Origin: VRUE01 sp963817905 | GTDB taxonomy: Bacteria; Actinomycetota; Thermoleophilia; Solirubrobacterales; 70-9 | Direction of reading: 5' to 3' | DNA: 64,000 nt | Assembly (NCBI GenBank): GCA_963817905.1 | Contig: CAWFPS010000001.1 | Coordinates: 1-64,000 of the forward strand | Shown: positions 42,499 to 49,965 of the stretch, piece after piece | How positions within the stretch are numbered: the first letter of the stretch is position 1 | Layout of the letters: each line of letters opens with the position of its first letter | Translations under genes and position numbers: made by a program | The notes under the pieces: model-generated | Database searches by the model: none | Seen by the model: the letters and a program-made list of their open reading frames with translations, nothing else | What the model was told of the DNA's origin: nothing

Positions 42499-43125
42499 AT
42501 GATCGCCATCAAATCGACACGCATCTTCCTCGGTGGGCTGCTGGCGGCGCTGGCGCTCTGCGCGGTGCTCGCCGGCCCGGCATTCGCCGGTCCCACCTGG
42601 AAGTTCAACGGAGAAACGCTCGAAGGGGAAGAGACGATTATCGGAGCCGCTGAAAAAAGCGGCCTGACGATCACGGGCCTAACCACGACCTGTGACAATT
42701 TCCTCTACGAAATCACTCTCGACAACGAAGGCGGCACGGGCGGCGGCAACGTCACCGACCTGCCGCTGTTCAACTGCTACACCAGCTCCAAATATTGCAC
42801 GGTGGAAGGGATCGAAGCCGAAGAATTCCCCTGGGGCGCGAGCCTCACGGAAGCCAGCGGCCAAAACTACATCGTGATCGAAGGGGTGCATGTGACGATC
42901 GTCTACGGCAACCCCCTCTGCGTGCTCTACGAAACCGAAGTGGAAGTCGAAGGTACGGCCGGCGGCCTCCTCGACAACGAAACCGAAAGCGCCACGTTCG
43001 ACAACTCGAGCTTCGAAGCTACGGGGACCGAACTGGAAAGCTTCGGCAACGCGGTGGAATGGAACGGCTTCTTCCCCGCAGAACCGTTTGAATGGCATCG
43101 CGAAGAGACGCTGACAGTCTCCTAG
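42499..43125 (+). CDS. Secreted acidic beta-rich protein
   Basis: 208 residues from the ATG at 42499: the GAAAGGAG at 42481-42488 is ten bases before this ATG but only one base before the in-frame TTG at 42490, so the ATG is chosen. Signal peptide (IFLGGLLAALALCAVLAGPAFA), then an acidic, Thr/Gly-rich mature part with Cys in TTTCDNFL, FNCYTSSKYCTVEG and NPLCVLYE. It lies between two KLVEPF paralogues and is followed by a strong hairpin 13 bases after the stop. Function unknown; secretion is well supported. Confidence 0.8.
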   Translation: MIAIKSTRIFLGGLLAALALCAVLAGPAFAGPTWKFNGETLEGEETIIGAAEKSGLTITGLTTTCDNFLYEITLDNEGGTGGGNVTDLPLFNCYTSSKYCTVEGIEAEEFPWGASLTEASGQNYIVIEGVHVTIVYGNPLCVLYETEVEVEGTAGGLLDNETESATFDNSSFEATGTELESFGNAVEWNGFFPAEPFEWHREETLTVS

Positions 43126-43868
43126 CGAAAATTGCCAGGGCGGCGAGCGCCGGGGCTTTTGCCCCGGCGCTCGCCGCCTCGGCAGCGCTCGCCGTCTCGG
43201 GCCGCCGGGGAGCCGATGGCTCCGTGGCCCAGGCGACGAGCACCAGCCCAGCCGAAGCGGCCAAGCCCTCAAGCGCCGCCGCCGGCGGCTCCAAGCAGGG
43301 CAAGGACGGCAGCCAGGCAGCCAACGAAGGACCCGCCGCCCGCCAAGGCACAAAGCTCCCCCAACCCCAGGGAGAACGCGAGCCCGGCATAACCCCCGCA
43401 CAGCGGAAGAAGGCGACGACGGCGAGCATCACGCTCTCAAGCCCAAGCTTTGCCCCCGGCGCAACCCTCCCGGCTGCCAACACCTGCGCGGGCAAAGACA
43501 CCTCGCCCGCCCTGCGCTGGTCAGGCGTGCCCGATGGCACAGCCGAACGGGTCTTGTTGGTGTTGAACGTCGAACCGGTCGAGGGCCACCTCTTCTTCGA
43601 CTGGGTCGTGGGCGGGCTGGACCCCTCCCTGGAGGGGACTGGGGTCGGCAGGCTGCCCCAGGGAGCGGTGCTGGGCCGAAACGGCGAGGGCAAGAGCGCC
43701 TACTCGATCTGCCCACCCAAGGGCAACCCCGAGAACTACGTCTTCATGCCCTACGCGATCCCCACCGCGCTGGAGCCCAAGCCCGGCTTTAGCCCCATCG
43801 CCCTGCGCGAAGCGATTCTCGCCCAGGCGGGCAACGTCGGCCTGCTCGGCGCCTCCTATGCGCGCTAG
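43092..43868 (+). CDS. Exported PEBP/YbhB-family protein
   Basis: 258 residues if the ATG at 43092 is used, which overlaps the upstream gene by 34 bases. The first ~35 residues (ARAASAGAFAPALAASAALA) are Ala-rich and could be a signal, but they are encoded by a perfect hairpin, so a start further in (for example the GTG near 43221) is possible. The C-terminal ~145 residues are a PEBP domain: SPSFAPGATLPAANTCAG, DTSPALRWSGVPDG and HLFFDWVVGGLDP, though the usual DPDAP ligand loop is altered to NVEPVEG. Family members bind phospholipids or inhibit proteases; the ligand here is unknown. Confidence 0.72.
   Translation: MASRRDADSLLAKIARAASAGAFAPALAASAALAVSGRRGADGSVAQATSTSPAEAAKPSSAAAGGSKQGKDGSQAANEGPAARQGTKLPQPQGEREPGITPAQRKKATTASITLSSPSFAPGATLPAANTCAGKDTSPALRWSGVPDGTAERVLLVLNVEPVEGHLFFDWVVGGLDPSLEGTGVGRLPQGAVLGRNGEGKSAYSICPPKGNPENYVFMPYAIPTALEPKPGFSPIALREAILAQAGNVGLLGASYAR
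43138..43179 (+). terminator. Very strong GC hairpin
   Basis: Perfect 16-bp arms CGGCGAGCGCCGGGGC (43141-43156) and complement (43161-43176) around a TTTT loop, extendable by two or three pairs. It starts 13 bases after the stop of the 42499 gene but is inside the PEBP reading frame. Confidence 0.6.
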
Positions 43869-43926
43869 AGCCAGAGAACTTCATCGAGAAGCACGAGCAC
43901 CTAAAAAACCAATAGAGAGGAAAACA

Positions 43927-44829
43927 ATGCAAAAGCTACCCAAGACGACGAGGGTGGTGGGCATAGCGGCCCTCGCCGTCGTGATGGCGATGGCGATGGT
44001 AGGCGTCGCCCAGGCCAAACTCGTCGAACCGTTCACGAAGTTCCAGTACTGCCCCTACGAAAACACCGAAGTCAAAAAATGCCTCTACTCGGTAACGACC
44101 AGCGGCGAAGTCGTGCTGGGCTCAAAGAAAGTGCCGATCGTCAACAAAGTCCTGCTCCAGGGCGGCTTCGGCAAACCCGACAAAGAAACCAAAATCTCCG
44201 CCTTCTACGGCGCCACCGGCGGTAAACCGACCCTGCAGCCGGTTCCCCAGCCTGTCCCCGGCGGCCTCGCGGGATTGGTCAACTGCAAAGAAATCAGCAA
44301 CTGGTTCCTCAGGATCAGCTGCGAAGTCACCTTTGAAAACGGCCTCACCGGCCTCGACGCGACACTCGAACTGGCCAAACCCGCCAGCGCGATCCTGATC
44401 AGCGAATCCAATCTCAGCCGCAAAGAAAACCTGGCGATGCAGCTGCCGGTCAAGACCCGCCTGGAAAACCCGTTCCTGGGCTCCAACTGTGTGGTCGGCT
44501 CCGAAAGTAGCCCGATGATCTGGAACTTGACCTCGGGCGCAACGGCGCCACCCGGACCTAACACCTCGATCGAAGGTAGCGCGGGCAAAATCAGCTTCCT
44601 CGAAGAAGGCCTGATCCTGCGCCTGGATGAAAACAGCCTCGTCGACAACGCCTGGAGCGCCCCCAAAGCCTCCGGCTGCGGCGGCCTGTTCTCCTTCATC
44701 CTCGACCCGATCATCAATGCCGCTGCCGGCCTGCCCTCATCGGCCGGTCACAACACAGCGCGCCTCAACAACACGATCGAAATCACCACCCCCTTCGCGA
44801 TCAAACTGATCGACGAAGAAAACCCGTAG
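43927..44829 (+). CDS. Secreted paralogue B of the KLVEPFTKFQYCPY family
   Basis: 300 residues from the ATG at 43927, preceded by a GAGAGG ribosome site. Signal peptide VVGIAALAVVMAMAMVGVAQA, then KLVEPFTKFQYCPYENTEVK exactly as in the gene at 41574 and the same C-terminal ITTPFAIKLIDEENP. It differs by an extra Cys pair in the middle (LVNCKEI, RISCEVT). The strong identity of the two copies points to a recent duplication within the exported-protein island. Codons end in A far more than in the flanking nusB/ispA genes. Function unknown. Confidence 0.82.
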   Translation: MQKLPKTTRVVGIAALAVVMAMAMVGVAQAKLVEPFTKFQYCPYENTEVKKCLYSVTTSGEVVLGSKKVPIVNKVLLQGGFGKPDKETKISAFYGATGGKPTLQPVPQPVPGGLAGLVNCKEISNWFLRISCEVTFENGLTGLDATLELAKPASAILISESNLSRKENLAMQLPVKTRLENPFLGSNCVVGSESSPMIWNLTSGATAPPGPNTSIEGSAGKISFLEEGLILRLDENSLVDNAWSAPKASGCGGLFSFILDPIINAAAGLPSSAGHNTARLNNTIEITTPFAIKLIDEENP

Positions 44830-44851
44830 GCCAAGCGCCTACCGAGGGTTT

Positions 44852-44884
44852 GCGAGCGCCGGGGAGAGAGGCCCCGGCGCTCGC
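44852..44884 (+). terminator. GC hairpin ending the secreted-protein island
   Basis: Arms GCGAGCGCCGGGG (44852-44864) and CCCCGGCGCTCGC (44872-44884) with a 7-base loop. The stem is the same sequence as the hairpin at 43141. Confidence 0.65.
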
Positions 44885-44949
44885 GCCGTTCCGGGGGGCC
44901 GGGACCTCCGGCTCGCCCCTCCAACCGCCCAAACCGCCAGAATGGCCGC

Positions 44950-45330
44950 ATGCGCCGATCCGAACAGCGCCGCGATGCGGTTTTCGCCTGCTACCAGCGC
45001 GACGTCACCGGGCGCCCGCTCGCCGAGCTGGTCGCCGAGTCGCGGCCCTTTACGCGTGAGCTGGCCGAGGCGGTCGATGCGCACCGGGAGGAGCTCGATG
45101 CCGCCATTGCGGCTCATTCCAAGGGCTGGGAGCTGGAGCGGATCGCGCCGCTGGAGCGCAACGTGATGCGGGTCGCCCTGTATGAGATCGAGCACTCCTC
45201 CGATGTGCCGACCGAGGTGGCGATCGACGAGGCGGTGGAGATCGCCAAGGAGTACTGCGGTGCCGACGCTCCCGGCTTCGTCAACGGGGTGCTTGGCGCG
45301 ATCGTCCGCGAGCGCGAGGGGGTCGGGTGA
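44950..45330 (+). CDS. nusB: Transcription antitermination factor NusB
   Basis: 126 residues, all-helical. RRSEQRRDAVFACYQRDVTG is a shortened family N-terminus; LERIAPLERNVMRVALYEIE, then VPTEVAIDEAVEIAKEYCGA and FVNGVLGAIVRE are the NusB core. With NusE (S10) it binds boxA RNA and prevents early termination in rRNA operons. The start follows a CAGAAT box by six bases. It is coupled by GTGA to the small gene downstream and heads the nusB-ispA-dxs run. Confidence 0.92.
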   Translation: MRRSEQRRDAVFACYQRDVTGRPLAELVAESRPFTRELAEAVDAHREELDAAIAAHSKGWELERIAPLERNVMRVALYEIEHSSDVPTEVAIDEAVEIAKEYCGADAPGFVNGVLGAIVREREGVG

Positions 45331-45500
45331 GCCGCCTGCGCGAGATCGCCGAACGGCTGGGCGCGATCGCCCGTGAGCTCGAGGGCGAGGCCGCCGATGA
45401 CGCCCGCGCCGCCGAGCTGGCCGCGGAGGCCGCCGAGCTCTCTGCCGAGGCGGTCGAGGAGACCAACCGCGCCGTCCGCGAGGGCGAGGCCTCCGGATGA
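45327..45500 (+). CDS. 57-residue coiled-coil protein
   Basis: GTG start overlapping the nusB stop (GTGA). The product is one long amphipathic helix, Ala/Glu-rich (SRLREIAERLGAIARELEG, then AELAAEAAELSAEAVEETNR). Position and length recall XseB (exonuclease VII small subunit), but the LEEIVRxLExGxLxLEEAL core of XseB is not present, so I do not call it that. Codon use and the overlap make it a real gene. Possibly a small adaptor. Confidence 0.7.
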   Translation: MSRLREIAERLGAIARELEGEAADDARAAELAAEAAELSAEAVEETNRAVREGEASG

Positions 45501-45508
45501 TTCCGCCG

Positions 45509-45555
45509 TTCCGGTGCGCTTTATGCGGTCATATGGCGCAAAAGGCGCACCGGAA
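45509..45555. repeat. Palindrome upstream of ispA
   Basis: TTCCGGTGCGC (45509-45519) and GCGCACCGGAA (45545-45555) are exact complements, with further imperfect pairing (TTTATGCG with CGCAAAAG) inside. It fills most of the gap before ispA and ends three bases before the proposed TTG start. Confidence 0.7.
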
Positions 45556-45558
45556 GCA

Positions 45559-46422
45559 TTGAGCTACCCCGAGGACCTGCGCGAGCTGGTCGACGCCGAG
45601 CTGGAGCGGCTGCGCTTCCCCGCGCCGGCGCCGACCGCGGGCCTGCAGGAGGCGATGCGCTACTCGCTGCTCGCCGGCGGCAAGCGCGTCCGTCCCGTCC
45701 TCGCCCTGGCCACTGCCCGTGCGCTCGGGGCCGAGCCGGAGCGCTTTCTGCCGGTTGCCTGCGCGGTCGAGCTGATCCACACCTACTCGCTGATCCACGA
45801 CGACCTGCCGGCGATGGACGACGACGAGCTACGCCGCGGCCAGCCGACGTCCCACGTGAAATACGGCGAGGACGTGGCGATCCTGGCCGGCGACGGGCTC
45901 TTCGCCGAGGCGGTGCGGCTGGCCTGCGAGCAGCCGGGCGAGCCCGCGCGGGTCTTGGCGGCGCTGCGCGAGCTGAGCGGCGCGACGGGGGTCGACGGGA
46001 TGGTCGGCGGCCAGTACGTCGACGTCGCCGTGAAGGAGCGTGATGCCGAGGGGCTGCGTGCGCTGCACGAGTTGAAGACCGGCCGCCTGATCGCCGCCAG
46101 CGTCGGCGTCGTGCTGGAGCTCGAGGGAGTGGCCGAACCTGAGACAATCCCCTATCGCCGATTTGCCGACGAGCTCGGCGTCCTCTTTCAGATCGTCGAC
46201 GACATCCTCGACGTGACCGGAAGCGCCGAGCGGCTCGGCAAGCAACATGGAAGCGACGAGCGCCTTGGAAAACTCACTTACGTCAGCCTCTTCGGGCTCG
46301 ACCGGGCGCGCGAGCTCGCGGCCGAGTCGCATGCCAAGGCGGTCGCGGCCCTCGGCGAGGCGAGCGGCGAGACCGAGGCCCTGAGGCGCGTGGCCGACTA
46401 CATCTTCACCAGAGACGAATGA
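45559..46422 (+). CDS. ispA: Short-chain polyprenyl diphosphate synthase (IspA-like)
   Basis: 287 residues from a TTG at 45559, giving the usual N-terminus (SYPEDLRELVDAELERL). An ATG at 45523 would add 12 residues encoded by the palindrome. Motifs: LAGGKRVRPVLALAT, first Asp-rich DDLPAMDDDELRRGQPT, GDGLFAEA, LKTGRLI, and second Asp-rich FQIVDDILD. It condenses IPP with DMAPP/GPP to FPP or GGPP. The bulky residues before the first Asp motif (HTYSLIHDD) are as in FPP synthases. dxs overlaps by four bases. Confidence 0.93.
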   Translation: MSYPEDLRELVDAELERLRFPAPAPTAGLQEAMRYSLLAGGKRVRPVLALATARALGAEPERFLPVACAVELIHTYSLIHDDLPAMDDDELRRGQPTSHVKYGEDVAILAGDGLFAEAVRLACEQPGEPARVLAALRELSGATGVDGMVGGQYVDVAVKERDAEGLRALHELKTGRLIAASVGVVLELEGVAEPETIPYRRFADELGVLFQIVDDILDVTGSAERLGKQHGSDERLGKLTYVSLFGLDRARELAAESHAKAVAALGEASGETEALRRVADYIFTRDE

Positions 46423-48503
46423 GCGAGAACGGACACGAGGCGGCACCCGCGCGGGCGACCCCGCTGCTTGACGGCATCCACGGGCCGACTGACCTGCACG
46501 GGCTGAACGACGAGCAGCTGCAGCAGGTGGCGGGGGAGATGCGCACCTACATCATCGACACGATCGGGGAGATCGGCGGCCACTTCGGCGCCAACCTCGG
46601 CACCTGCGAGCTGGCCGTCGCCCTGCACAGCCTGATGGACTCGCCCCGCGACAAGGTGCTCTGGGACGTCGGCCACCAGGCCTACCCGCACAAGATCCTC
46701 ACCGGCCGCCGCGAGGGGCTGCCGACGATCCGCCAGTACGAAGGGCTGGCCCCGTTCTGCTCGGTCTTCGAGTCCGAGCACGACATCATGGGCGCCGGTC
46801 ACGCCTCGACCTCGATCGGCTACGGGGTGGGGCTGAAGGAGGCGATGCGCCACGGGATCGGCGAGGACGGCCGGGTCGCGGCGGTGATCGGCGACGGTGC
46901 CCTGACCGGCGGCGTCGCCTACGAGGCCCTGCACGCGGCCGGCGGCCTGCAGACGCCGATGGCGATCGTGCTCAACGACAACGGGATGTCGATCTCACCC
47001 AACGTCGGAGCGCTCTCGCGCTACTTCAACCGGGTGCGGCTCAACCCGCGCCTCTACCACGCCCGCGAGGGGGTCGAGGACCGGCTGACCAAGCTGCCGC
47101 TCGGGCTCGGCGAGCGGATCGAACGGCTCGGCCCGGAGATCAAGTCGGCGATCAAGGCCTACTGGGCGCCGGGCCTCTTCTTCGAGGAGCTCGACCTCGC
47201 CTACATGGGCGTGATCGACGGCCACGACGTGCACGCGCTGCGTGAGGCGTTGCGCGAGGCCTTCGAGGCCGATCGTCCCGTCGTCGTCCACATCCACACC
47301 GTCAAGGGCAAGGGCTTCGCCCCGGCCGAGGAGGGCGGCCTGGAGGGCATGGAGAAATGGCACGCCGCCAAGCCCAACTCCATAGTCAACGGCGCCCCCG
47401 CCGAAAAGCCGGCCGATGGGCCGATACGTCAAGGTGAGCTTGACAATTCGGCCCGTCGGCCCCCGGTTGGGGTGCAGGAGTCGGATTCGCCCGAGGCGAT
47501 CGCGCCGGAGCGGCTTGAGGTTCCCCCGCCGCCGAGCGCGCCGCCGCAGTACACGCAGGTCTTCGGCGAGGCGATGGTGGCCGAAGCGCGGCGGGACAAG
47601 CGGGTCGTCGGGATCACGGCGGCGATGGCGGGGGGGACGGGACTGCAGAAGCTCGCCGACGAGGTGCCCGAGCAGTACTACGACGTCGGCATCGCCGAGC
47701 AGAACGCGGTGCTGATGGCCTCGGGCCTGGCGATCCAGGGCGCCAAGCCCGTCTGCGCGATCTACTCGACCTTTCTCCAACGGGCCTTCGACCAGATCGT
47801 CCACGACGTCTGCCTGCAGGAGCTCGACGTCACCTTCGCGATGGACCGGGCGGGGCTGGTCGGCGACGACGGCCCGACCCACCACGGCGCCTTCGACGTC
47901 TCCTACTTCCGGCCGATCCCCAACGTGGTGCTGATGGCGCCGCGCGACGAGGCGATGCTGGCCCACATGCTGCGCACCGCGATCGCCCACGACGGCCCGG
48001 CGGCACTGCGCTACCCGCGCGGCGCGGCCGAGGGAGTCGAGCTTCCGGCCGAGCCGATGGAGATCCCGATCGGCAGCGGCGAGCTGCTGGCCAGCGGCGA
48101 GCGGGTGGCGCTGCTCGGCTACGGCTACGGCGTCTCGGTCGCCCTCGACGCGGCCAAGATCCTCGCCGGACACGACATCGCCGCGACCGTCGCCGACGCC
48201 CGCTTCGCCAAGCCACTCGATGGCGAGCTGGTGGAGCGGCTGGCGATCGGCCACGACCTGGTGGTGACGATCGAGGAGAACGTGCTGCCGGGTGGCTTCG
48301 GCTCGGCCGTGCTCGAGCACCTCGAGGACGCCTTCGCCGAGCGGGCGGGGGAGAGGGCCCGCGTCGTCCGCGTCGGCCTGCCCGACCGCTACGTCACCCA
48401 CGGCAAGCCGGCCCTGCTGCGCGAGGAGGTCGGACTCACCGGCGAGGCCGTGGCCGACCGGGTGCTGAGCGCCCTGCGCTCCGGCGAACCGGCCAGTGTT
48501 TGA
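46419..48503 (+). CDS. dxs: 1-deoxy-D-xylulose-5-phosphate synthase
   Basis: 694 residues, about 50-70 longer than most. TPP and substrate motifs: DVGHQAYPHKILTGR, GAGHASTSIGYGVG, GDGALTGGVAYEAL (Mg-TPP), VIDGHDVHALREAL, then transketolase pyrimidine domain DVGIAEQNAVLMASGLA and DRAGLVGDDGPTHHGAFD. The first MEP-pathway step joins pyruvate and glyceraldehyde-3-phosphate. The excess length is a linker at residues ~325-375 (KPADGPIRQGELDNSARR onward) between domains; a palindrome is embedded there. Coupled to ispA by ATGA. A hairpin follows the stop. Confidence 0.95.
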   Translation: MSENGHEAAPARATPLLDGIHGPTDLHGLNDEQLQQVAGEMRTYIIDTIGEIGGHFGANLGTCELAVALHSLMDSPRDKVLWDVGHQAYPHKILTGRREGLPTIRQYEGLAPFCSVFESEHDIMGAGHASTSIGYGVGLKEAMRHGIGEDGRVAAVIGDGALTGGVAYEALHAAGGLQTPMAIVLNDNGMSISPNVGALSRYFNRVRLNPRLYHAREGVEDRLTKLPLGLGERIERLGPEIKSAIKAYWAPGLFFEELDLAYMGVIDGHDVHALREALREAFEADRPVVVHIHTVKGKGFAPAEEGGLEGMEKWHAAKPNSIVNGAPAEKPADGPIRQGELDNSARRPPVGVQESDSPEAIAPERLEVPPPPSAPPQYTQVFGEAMVAEARRDKRVVGITAAMAGGTGLQKLADEVPEQYYDVGIAEQNAVLMASGLAIQGAKPVCAIYSTFLQRAFDQIVHDVCLQELDVTFAMDRAGLVGDDGPTHHGAFDVSYFRPIPNVVLMAPRDEAMLAHMLRTAIAHDGPAALRYPRGAAEGVELPAEPMEIPIGSGELLASGERVALLGYGYGVSVALDAAKILAGHDIAATVADARFAKPLDGELVERLAIGHDLVVTIEENVLPGGFGSAVLEHLEDAFAERAGERARVVRVGLPDRYVTHGKPALLREEVGLTGEAVADRVLSALRSGEPASV
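47418..47454. repeat. Palindrome inside the dxs linker
   Basis: GGGCCGA-tac-GTCAAG (47418-47433) and CTTGAC-aat-TCGGCCC (47439-47454) pair around a 5-base loop, with a symmetric 3x3 internal mismatch. The surrounding dxs codons are strongly GC-biased; this block is not. Confidence 0.75.
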
Positions 48504-48528
48504 ACTCTGACAGGGGCTATTGAACCAG

Positions 48529-48562
48529 CCGATTTTGGGCTTGCGCCAAAACGCTCAATCGG
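48529..48562 (+). terminator. Nested hairpin after dxs
   Basis: CCGATT (48529-48534) pairs with AATCGG (48557-48562); inside it TTTTGG pairs with CCAAAA. It lies 26 bases past the dxs stop, and its 3' half overlaps a promoter for the RNA that follows. Confidence 0.45.
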
Positions 48563-48569
48563 TTAGCCT
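48541..48569 (+). promoter_or_regulatory. Promoter for the small RNA candidate
   Basis: TTGCGC (48541-48546), 17-base spacer, TAGCCT (48564-48569), predicting a start near 48576. Confidence 0.4.
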
Positions 48570-48575
48570 GCGGCC

Positions 48576-48720
48576 GTCTCTTCTGGGGTTACTTGAGGGA
48601 GGAGAGGCATCTCTATGTATGTGGATCCGCACGTAGGGAGCGTCGTGGATCTACCGCATTAGCCGCGCCGGCGCCAAGAGCGCCGCGACGCGGTGCTCGC
48701 GGCGAGACCGGCAGCGCTCG
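48576..48720 (+). ncRNA. Candidate small RNA with repeated TTCTGGGGTTACT motif
   Basis: Starts at the predicted promoter and carries TTCTGGGGTTACT (48581-48593), AGGGAGGAGAG, an AGAG/CTCT hairpin and ATGTGGATCCG. The same ordered elements recur on the minus strand at 55299-55351 and partly at 58715-58741. A GGCGC/GCGCC hairpin near 48670 could end it. Possible tiny reading frames (MWIRT or MYVDPHVGSVVDLPH) exist, but only MWIR is shared with the 55.3-kb copy. It may be an sRNA, a leader peptide or a leader element. Confidence 0.4.
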
Positions 48721-49914
48721 CTAGATACCGAGCCAGATCTTGATCTTCAGCCAGACCAGCTGGACCAGGTCGTTGAGCGCCGGCGAGGTGATCACGACGA
48801 TCGCCAGCAGGACCATGAAGGCGGCGAGGAAGAGAGCGACGGGGCCGAACGCGGAGCTCGGGTTGTAGAGCCGGCTCACGCCCTTGGCGTCGACCAGCTT
48901 CTCGCCGATCCGCAACCGGGTGAGGAAGGTCGAGGACATGCCACCGCGCTTGCGGTCGAGGAACTCGATCAGGTTGAAGTGGGCGCCGACGCTGACGATC
49001 AGCGCCGCGCCCTTCTCAAAGGCCATCAGCATTGCCACGTCCTCGCTCGTACCCGCGGCCGGCAGCAGGGTGTGGTCGAGGCCGAGGTCGAGCAGGCGCT
49101 GGCGGCCGGGGGCGCGGCCGTCGGGATAGGCGTGGACGATCAGCTCGGCGCCGCAGCGCAATGCCTCGTCGCCGGCCGAGTCCATGTCGCCGAGGATCAG
49201 GTCGGGCTTCATGCCGGCCTCGCACACCCCGTCGGCACCGCCGTCGACGGCGACGATGATCGGGTGGACGTCGCGGATATAGGCGCGCAGAGCCTTGAGG
49301 TCGCGCCGGTGGCGGTCGCCGCGGACGACGATCAGCACGTGGCGGTCGCGGAAGGAGGCCCGGGTCGGCGGGAACTCGACGCTGCCGGTCAGCAGGTCGG
49401 TCTCGCCGCGCACGTGGGCGACCGTGTTCTCGGCGAACTCGGCAAGCGCCTCGTCGACCCGTTGCAGTTGCTCGTCGCGCAGGCGCTCCAGCTCCTCGAC
49501 CCCGAGGACGCGGCCGTGCAGCAGCTCGCGGTCGGCGGCGGCCACCGTGCCGCCCGCGATCGTCACCCGGTCGCCGTCGCCGAGCAGCTCGAAGGGGTCG
49601 CCGTCGCCGGGCTCGACGTCGAGCAGGACGATGCCGGCCTGGGCCAGGAGCAGCGGCCCGGCGTTCGGGTAGCGCCCGTCCGAGGAGGCGGAGGTGTTGA
49701 TCACCGCCCGCGCGCCGGTCGAGATCAGCTCCTCGGCCGCGATCCGGTCGATGTTGACGTGGTCGATCACGGCGATCTCCCCGGGCGCGAGCCGTTTGAC
49801 CAGGTGCTTGGTGCGACGCCCCAGCCGTACCCGGCCCTCGATCGCCGCGACCGGCGAGTTGCCGTTGCGACGGGAGAGCAGTGCGGGGAAGCGACGGCGA
49901 CTGGCGGTTGCCAC
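48721..49914 (-). CDS. steA: SteA-like cell-division protein with thiamin pyrophosphokinase-like fold
   Basis: 397 residues from the GTG at 49914. The N-terminal half (VRLGRRTKHLVKRLAPGEIA, DHVNIDRIAAEELI, NTSASSDGRYPNAGPLLLA) matches the SteA family; the middle resembles thiamin pyrophosphokinase (VDGGADGVCEAGMKPDLILGDMDSAGD), and one membrane helix lies near the C-terminus (VALFLAAFMVLLAIVVITSP). In corynebacteria SteA and SteB act in septum formation at the division site. Here steB lies 11 kb away rather than adjacent. A TAACCT box six bases before the GTG supports leaderless expression. Confidence 0.9.
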   Translation of the reverse strand: MATASRRRFPALLSRRNGNSPVAAIEGRVRLGRRTKHLVKRLAPGEIAVIDHVNIDRIAAEELISTGARAVINTSASSDGRYPNAGPLLLAQAGIVLLDVEPGDGDPFELLGDGDRVTIAGGTVAAADRELLHGRVLGVEELERLRDEQLQRVDEALAEFAENTVAHVRGETDLLTGSVEFPPTRASFRDRHVLIVVRGDRHRRDLKALRAYIRDVHPIIVAVDGGADGVCEAGMKPDLILGDMDSAGDEALRCGAELIVHAYPDGRAPGRQRLLDLGLDHTLLPAAGTSEDVAMLMAFEKGAALIVSVGAHFNLIEFLDRKRGGMSSTFLTRLRIGEKLVDAKGVSRLYNPSSAFGPVALFLAAFMVLLAIVVITSPALNDLVQLVWLKIKIWLGI

Positions 49915-49920
49915 CGAGTC

Positions 49921-49926
49921 AGGTTA
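49921..49926 (-). promoter_or_regulatory. -10 box TAACCT of steA
   Basis: On the minus strand, six bases before the steA GTG at 49914; steA may therefore have its own promoter apart from recN. Confidence 0.4.
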
Positions 49927-49965
49927 TCCCGCTTGGCAAGCGGGTCAAAGCGCTCCCCGACAGGT

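Noticed and set aside
45327..45500. Small gene as XseB
   Set aside because: Position fits, but the conserved XseB core is missing; described only as a coiled-coil protein.
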